Below, piece after piece: positions 59,691 to 64,000 of a stretch of DNA of 64,000 nt. The stretch is taken from positions 196,111 to 260,110 of the forward strand of contig JARGPB010000002.1 in NCBI GenBank assembly GCA_029212905.1, in the 5' to 3' direction. The notes beneath the pieces are model-generated. The model made no database searches, was not told where the DNA came from, and saw only the letters and a list, made by a program, of their open reading frames with translations. The number at the start of each line of letters is the position of its first letter. The first letter of the stretch is position 1. A program made the position numbers and the translations under genes. The stretch is from Thalassovita sp. (GTDB lineage: Bacteria; Pseudomonadota; Alphaproteobacteria; Rhodobacterales; Rhodobacteraceae).

Positions 59691-61436
59691 ATGGCCCCTC
59701 AAAACCAATCCTTTAGCCTGAAACTCGCAAGTCTTCTGGAGCAGATATATCCTGATCTTGATGGCCCGATCCTGTCCAGCCAGATTATTGAGGCCTTCTG
59801 GCCCGACGACACTCATCGGCGAAAGCGCGGGCGCGTGCCAGGAAACAACCAATGGTCCGAGCGCGACTCTTTGTTGATCACCTATGGGAACTCTGTGATC
59901 GACGGGCAGCACAAACCGCTGGATTTGCTGCATGATTTTCTGGAAAAGCATCTGAAAGGCGTGATCGACGGCGTCCATATCCTGCCGTTTTTTCCCTATA
60001 CCTCGGACGATGGGTTTGCGGTGACGGATTATCGCGCGGTCAATCCGGTGCTGGGGGATTGGGCGGATATTTCGCGCATCGGGGCCGAGTTCAAACTGAT
60101 GTCCGATCTGGTGCTGAACCATGTCAGCAGTCAATCCATGTGGTTCAATGCTTACCGGCAGGGGCATGAACCCTTTGACGGTTTCTTTTTCGAGGCCGAG
60201 CCAACAGACGATTTGGCCTCGGTTGTGCGGCCCCGCACGCATCCATTGTTGCGCGAGGTCGAGACGGTCAACGGCCAGCGCCACGTTTGGTGCACCTTCA
60301 GCCATGATCAGGTCGATCTGGATTTCCGCAATCCCGAGGTGTTGCTGGAATTTCTGCGGGTGATGCGCCTGCATATCGACATGGGTGTTCGGATCATCCG
60401 GCTGGATGCGGTGGCCTTCTTGTGGAAAGAGGTCGGGACGTCGTGCATCCACCTGCCGCAGACCCATGCGATTGTACGGCTGATGCGGCTGTTGGCGGAT
60501 TATGCCGTGGAACCTGTCATTCTGCTGACCGAAACCAACGTGCCCAAGGCGGAAAACCTGTCCTATTTCGGTAACCGGAACGAGGCGCACGCGGTCTATA
60601 ATTTTTCGCTGCCGCCTTTGGTGCTGCATGCGATGTTGTCGGGAACCGCTGAGTATCTGAATCGTTGGCAGGGCTCGATGCCGCCGGCGCAGATGGGCTG
60701 TGCCTATCTGAACTTCACCGCCAGCCATGATGGTATTGGAATGCGCCCGGCCGAGGGGTTGCTGAGCCAGGACGTGGTCACGCAGGTGGTGGACACGATG
60801 CGTGATTTCGGGGGGCAGGTGTCCATGCGCGCGCTGCCAGGCGGGGGCGAGGCGCCCTATGAGCTGAACATCACCTGGTACGAGGCGATGAAAGGCACGT
60901 TTGACGGGCTGGACCAATGGCAATTTGACCGCTTTATGGCCAGCCAGACGCTTGTCATGGCGCTGGAAGGAATTCCTGCGGTCTATATTCACGCGCTTCT
61001 GGGCACACCAAATGACCATGAAGGCGTTGAAAAATCGGGACATAATCGCGCGATTAACCGGCATCGCTGGGACTATGGCGATCTGAACAGCGCTTTGGCA
61101 GATCCTGAAACGACCCAGTCGCGTGTCATGTCCGAAATGCTGCGCAGATTGACCGTGCGGCGCAAACAGTCGGCATTCCACCCGAACGCGACGCAGTTCA
61201 CCCTGCAAATCGACAAGCGCCTGTTTGGCCTGTGGCGCCAAAGCCTTGAACGTGATCAATCGATTTTCGCCCTGCACAATGTCAGCGGAGACGCCCTGAC
61301 GATCGCACCAGAAGCGGTGAACCTGATTGACGGTGAAGAGTGGATGGACCTGCTGAGCGGGCAGAGGATCGATCCGACAGGGGCCGAAATCACCTTCGCC
61401 CCCTATCAGTGTCGTTGGATTTCCAACCGTTTCTAG
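59691..61436 (+). CDS. GH13_18 sugar phosphorylase, probably glucosylglycerate phosphorylase
   Basis: The 581-residue cytosolic enzyme belongs to the sucrose phosphorylase-like branch of GH13. The nucleophile is in VRIIRLDAVAFLWKE, the acid/base glutamate in VILLTETNVP and the third acid in LNFTASHDGIG. Members of this branch split sucrose, glucosylglycerate or glucosylglycerol with phosphate to give glucose 1-phosphate. The neighbouring genes for a phosphoglycerate glycosyltransferase and matching phosphatase favour glucosylglycerate. The gene begins 136 bases outside attR. Its stop lies four bases before the stop of the convergent glycosyltransferase. Confidence 0.82.
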   Translation: MAPQNQSFSLKLASLLEQIYPDLDGPILSSQIIEAFWPDDTHRRKRGRVPGNNQWSERDSLLITYGNSVIDGQHKPLDLLHDFLEKHLKGVIDGVHILPFFPYTSDDGFAVTDYRAVNPVLGDWADISRIGAEFKLMSDLVLNHVSSQSMWFNAYRQGHEPFDGFFFEAEPTDDLASVVRPRTHPLLREVETVNGQRHVWCTFSHDQVDLDFRNPEVLLEFLRVMRLHIDMGVRIIRLDAVAFLWKEVGTSCIHLPQTHAIVRLMRLLADYAVEPVILLTETNVPKAENLSYFGNRNEAHAVYNFSLPPLVLHAMLSGTAEYLNRWQGSMPPAQMGCAYLNFTASHDGIGMRPAEGLLSQDVVTQVVDTMRDFGGQVSMRALPGGGEAPYELNITWYEAMKGTFDGLDQWQFDRFMASQTLVMALEGIPAVYIHALLGTPNDHEGVEKSGHNRAINRHRWDYGDLNSALADPETTQSRVMSEMLRRLTVRRKQSAFHPNATQFTLQIDKRLFGLWRQSLERDQSIFALHNVSGDALTIAPEAVNLIDGEEWMDLLSGQRIDPTGAEITFAPYQCRWISNRF

Positions 61437-61439
61437 GGC

Positions 61440-62660
61440 TTAGCCGATCTCGGCAAAGTCCAGTTCGGCGGCTTCTTTGCGCATGCGCATCAGATCGGGA
61501 TCTGCGGCGTGTACCCGTGCCCAGGTGGGAATGAACGGGGTTTCAGCTGGGTTGTCCAGGTAGATGCGCCCGGCCTCGGTGATGTTTTCCGCAAACATTT
61601 CAACGCTGCGCTCTTCTTGGTGGCGGTCCACAGTCAACCCGTTCATCCGCGCATCGTGATAATAGTCCTCTAGCAGGTCCAAGGCGGTCCGGTAATAGGT
61701 TGCCTTGAGCGTGCGAAAGGTCTCTTCGGTCAGAACCGTGCCATCGGTCGCTAGCTTGCGGTAGATAGACTTGCAGATGTCGATCGACATGCGGCTCAGG
61801 CCCTGAGATTTGTCCTCGGGGCTTAGGTCCTGGTGTTTGTGATCGTATGCGTCGGAAATTTCCACCTGACAAACTGATTTTCGCGCCAGATTGCGCCAGG
61901 CCTCGGACAGCAGGCCGATCTCCAATCCCCAATCCGAAGGCATCCGCAAATCCGGCAGAATCGAGGTCCGCATCGCCATTTCCCCCGACAGCGGGTAGCG
62001 GAACGAGCGTAGGTAATCCAGATAGTCGCGGTCCCCAATCACACGTTTCAACGCAATCAGGATCGGCGAAACAAGCATTCGGCTGACGCGCCCGTTGATT
62101 TTGCCGTCGCCGATGCGTGGATAGTACCCTTTGGACACCTGGTAGGGGAAATTCGGGTTGGCCACAGGATAGACCAGCCGCGACAGCATTCCCTTTTTAT
62201 AGGTCACAATATCGCAGTCGTGGATCGCGACCACGGCGCTGTCCTGACAGGCCATCAGATACCCCAGGCAGGACCAGACGTTTTTGCCTTTGCCCGGCTC
62301 GCAGGGGCCCAGGCCCAGACCTGCCAAACGGTCGTCGATGGCTTGCATGCGCGGGCTATCGTTCCAGATGACTATGTGTTTCTGCGGCAGGCGCGAGAAG
62401 AACTCTTTGGCGTGGCGATACTGTTCGGCATTGGCGCGGTCCAGGCCGATAATGACGCGATGAAGATAAGGAACCTGCGACAGCTCATCCAGGATATTTG
62501 GTAATGCTTCTCCTTCTAGCTCTGAGAAAAGAGAGGGCAGGATCAAAGAGATTTTCTGTGACGTCGCAAAGGTTTCCAGCTCGCGGCTTAGATTGTTCGC
62601 ATCCGTCGCGCGCAGGTTATGTAGGGTGGTAATGTTGCCGTTCTGGTGAAAATCCGCCAC
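61440..62660 (-). CDS. glucosyl-3-phosphoglycerate synthase-like glycosyltransferase
   Basis: The GTG at 62660 gives 406 residues starting with (M)ADFHQNGNITTLHNL, which looks like the usual start of this family; the frame continues nine codons upstream to another GTG. Typical sequences are ISLILPSLFSELEGEAL, the nucleotide-sugar site VVAIHDCDIVTYKKGMLSRLVYPV with its DxD motif, and GRVSRMLVSPILIALKRVIG. Enzymes of this type join glucose or mannose from a nucleotide sugar to 3-phosphoglycerate. The next gene upstream encodes the phosphatase for the second step, and its stop lies six bases before this start. Confidence 0.8.
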   Translation of the reverse strand: MADFHQNGNITTLHNLRATDANNLSRELETFATSQKISLILPSLFSELEGEALPNILDELSQVPYLHRVIIGLDRANAEQYRHAKEFFSRLPQKHIVIWNDSPRMQAIDDRLAGLGLGPCEPGKGKNVWSCLGYLMACQDSAVVAIHDCDIVTYKKGMLSRLVYPVANPNFPYQVSKGYYPRIGDGKINGRVSRMLVSPILIALKRVIGDRDYLDYLRSFRYPLSGEMAMRTSILPDLRMPSDWGLEIGLLSEAWRNLARKSVCQVEISDAYDHKHQDLSPEDKSQGLSRMSIDICKSIYRKLATDGTVLTEETFRTLKATYYRTALDLLEDYYHDARMNGLTVDRHQEERSVEMFAENITEAGRIYLDNPAETPFIPTWARVHAADPDLMRMRKEAAELDFAEIG

Positions 62661-62665
62661 GCTGG

Positions 62666-63463
62666 TCAGGTTCCTTGTTCTGGGCACGTCAGGGTGGGAA
62701 CGATCTGCATGATCGCTTCATTCCATCCTTGCGGGCCGGGAAGTGTACTGTGAGTGATCCGGGCCTTTTGATCAGATGACAGGCCAGGAAGAGGTTTAGA
62801 ATCGGGGTTGCAGATCAGGACCGGGTGGTCCGCCGCCAGCAACATTTCAACGTCATTTGGCGCATCCCCCAGCGCAATGACCGGGGGATTGCCGTAGAGT
62901 TCACAAAGGCTTGCCATCTGGTCGGCCTTGGTTTTCCCAAAACTGAGCGTCAGATACCGCCCGCCTTGCCGTGCTGTGATGCCTTTGTCGGACAGGGCCA
63001 GCAGGAAAACATCCAGAATTTCGTCCGGGCCTTTCCACAGACCAGGTTCCGAGAACGCGCGTGTCTTTGCCAGCGCAGATTGTGCGGGGCTCAGGCCGGT
63101 TGAGGTCGAGACCTCGACGTTAGACATGTCTCCGAAGCCTTTGTAATATTGCACTATTTCTTGTGGAAGAGATTGGAGAATATCCCGAATCTTTTGATAC
63201 TCGGGCCTGTCAGTTGTCTGGGCATTGGCCTGCGCAGGTAATAGGCCAGCCCCGTTTTCGACGATCGCGGGATAGGCGGCCAAGCCAAGCTCTTGGCGGA
63301 GGGGGGCAATTTCTGCGGCCGTTTTAGAGCTGGCCATGATAACGGGAATTTGGTGTTTCTTCAGAAGGGTCAGCGCCGGAACCGCCGCCGCATAACTATA
63401 GCTATGGTGGTCCAGAAGGGTGCCATCCAAGTCTGTAAACACAATTGCAGGAATTTTGCGCAT
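62666..63463 (-). CDS. mannosyl/glucosyl-3-phosphoglycerate phosphatase (HAD-IIB)
   Basis: The 265-residue HAD enzyme has FTDLDGTLLDHHSY with the nucleophile aspartate, VIMASSKTAAEI as motif II, the lysine in KTKADQMASLCELYG and LGDAPNDVEMLLAAD as motif IV. It is of the MPGP/YedP type that removes the phosphate from glycosyl-3-phosphoglycerate, leaving the compatible solute glucosylglycerate or mannosylglycerate. It is the first gene of a two-gene minus-strand unit with the glycosyltransferase. The cap domain is normal in size. Confidence 0.85.
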   Translation of the reverse strand: MRKIPAIVFTDLDGTLLDHHSYSYAAAVPALTLLKKHQIPVIMASSKTAAEIAPLRQELGLAAYPAIVENGAGLLPAQANAQTTDRPEYQKIRDILQSLPQEIVQYYKGFGDMSNVEVSTSTGLSPAQSALAKTRAFSEPGLWKGPDEILDVFLLALSDKGITARQGGRYLTLSFGKTKADQMASLCELYGNPPVIALGDAPNDVEMLLAADHPVLICNPDSKPLPGLSSDQKARITHSTLPGPQGWNEAIMQIVPTLTCPEQGT

Positions 63464-63509
63464 CAGGGGTCTTGCGCCTTTGCGCAGCTTTCGTTAATTG
63501 AAGCGCCAC

Positions 63510-63585
<76 letters not shown>

Positions 63586-63945
63586 TTTCCCCTCGTTCCA
63601 AAGCATTTTCCCCAGCCGGGGCTATTTCATGTTCACGCTAACAATCTAGCCTGCGAATAGGGGAGGAAACAGGTGTATGCCTGTAAAAGTATCGGTTCCC
63701 GTGACTGATTTGCCATGTTCGCATAATAATTAAGCATTTGGGCTGGGCCATGAAGGCATTGCCGTCTCTGGGCACCGGATATCTGGCTTGCTTGGACGTG
63801 GATCAAGGATGACAGTTTTGCAGCCTGAACCAGCGCGAAAAATCAGAGTGAATAATTTCCATTTTTTCGATCATCATGCGCTTGACGCCCGTCAACACTG
63901 CGCATAAACAGCCTCTCACGCTTAGGACGACTGAGCGGGTAGTGA
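63586..63945. other. intergenic region between two tRNA genes
   Basis: The 360 bases hold no frame with a convincing start signal. Composition is less GC-rich than the genes. A promoter for tRNA-Asp must lie near the right end, but no clear hexamers were found. Confidence 0.4.
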
Positions 63946-64000
63946 GCGGTTGTAGCTCAGATGGTTAGAGTACCGGCCTGTCACGCCGGGGGTCGCGGGT
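63946..64000 (+). tRNA. tRNA-Asp (GTC anticodon), partial
   Basis: GCGGTTGTAGCTCAG, then the D loop, anticodon stem CCGGC/GCCGG with loop CTGTCAC (anticodon GTC) and the start of the T arm (GCGGGT) are present. The window ends before the T loop. Confidence 0.93.

Overview
The window comes from a high-GC alphaproteobacterium, most likely a marine Rhodobacterales (Roseobacter-group) strain. The reasons are the xerD-aroK-aroB order, a DctB/DctD-DctPQM TRAP transporter operon, SUF-type iron-sulphur genes in roseobacter style and a glucosylglycerate osmolyte cluster. No species name can be read from the sequence alone. Host chromosome occupies about 1-19.8 kb and 59.6-64 kb. Between them sits one intact-looking 39.8 kb prophage.

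Left host part (1-19782): on the minus strand a MocA/MobA-like nucleotidyltransferase (cut by the window edge), a CNNM/CBS/CorC membrane protein, XerD, a secreted hypothetical protein and a tiny membrane protein form one overlapping run. Divergent from it are aroK and aroB, then dctB-dctD, a regulatory gap with two 18-bp palindromes, and dctP-dctQ-dctM. The DctD protein has lost both its Walker A lysine and the GAFTGA loop, so it should not work as a sigma-54 activator. Further right are tpiA, a TfoX-N protein, sufA-like and sufT-like genes, an enoyl-CoA hydratase, tgt, lon and tRNA-Val(CAC).

Prophage (19783-59554): a 58-bp direct repeat copies the 3' part of tRNA-Val(CAC) at both ends. Reading left to right: integrase and excisionase-like gene, a leftward early operon, an unusual membrane protein, a CI-like repressor facing a Cro-like gene, an early rightward operon of tightly overlapping genes that includes two proteins with DnaA domain IV-like regions and a DUF1376-like replication protein, and an iteron-like repeat cluster that may be the phage origin. 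Then comes a siphovirus-type late operon: lambda-like TerS/TerL, gpW, portal, ClpP protease-capsid fusion, cement protein, joining proteins, tail tube, a tail chaperone pair joined by a perfect GGGAAAC slippery site, tape measure, tail tip proteins, J-like protein and a fibre with an SGNH esterase domain. A lysis cassette follows (holin-like, small membrane protein, amidase, probable one-gene spanin).

Cargo (49676-58994): between the lysis genes and attR lies a visibly more AT-rich block of four genes that are not needed for making phage: a SIR2-STAND NTPase (Avs5-like), a PD-(D/E)XK nuclease-like protein, a GHKL ATPase with a C-terminal HEPN-like RxxxxH motif, and a DUF6236-like protein. Every gap around these genes holds copies of a dispersed repeat family, some in inverted pairs. 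This block is the best candidate for an undescribed anti-phage system. A thermonuclease-like gene closes the prophage at attR.

Right host part (59555-64000): a GH13_18 sugar phosphorylase faces a glycosyltransferase and a HAD phosphatase, which together fit synthesis and breakdown of glucosylglycerate. tRNA-Val(UAC) and the start of tRNA-Asp(GUC) end the window.
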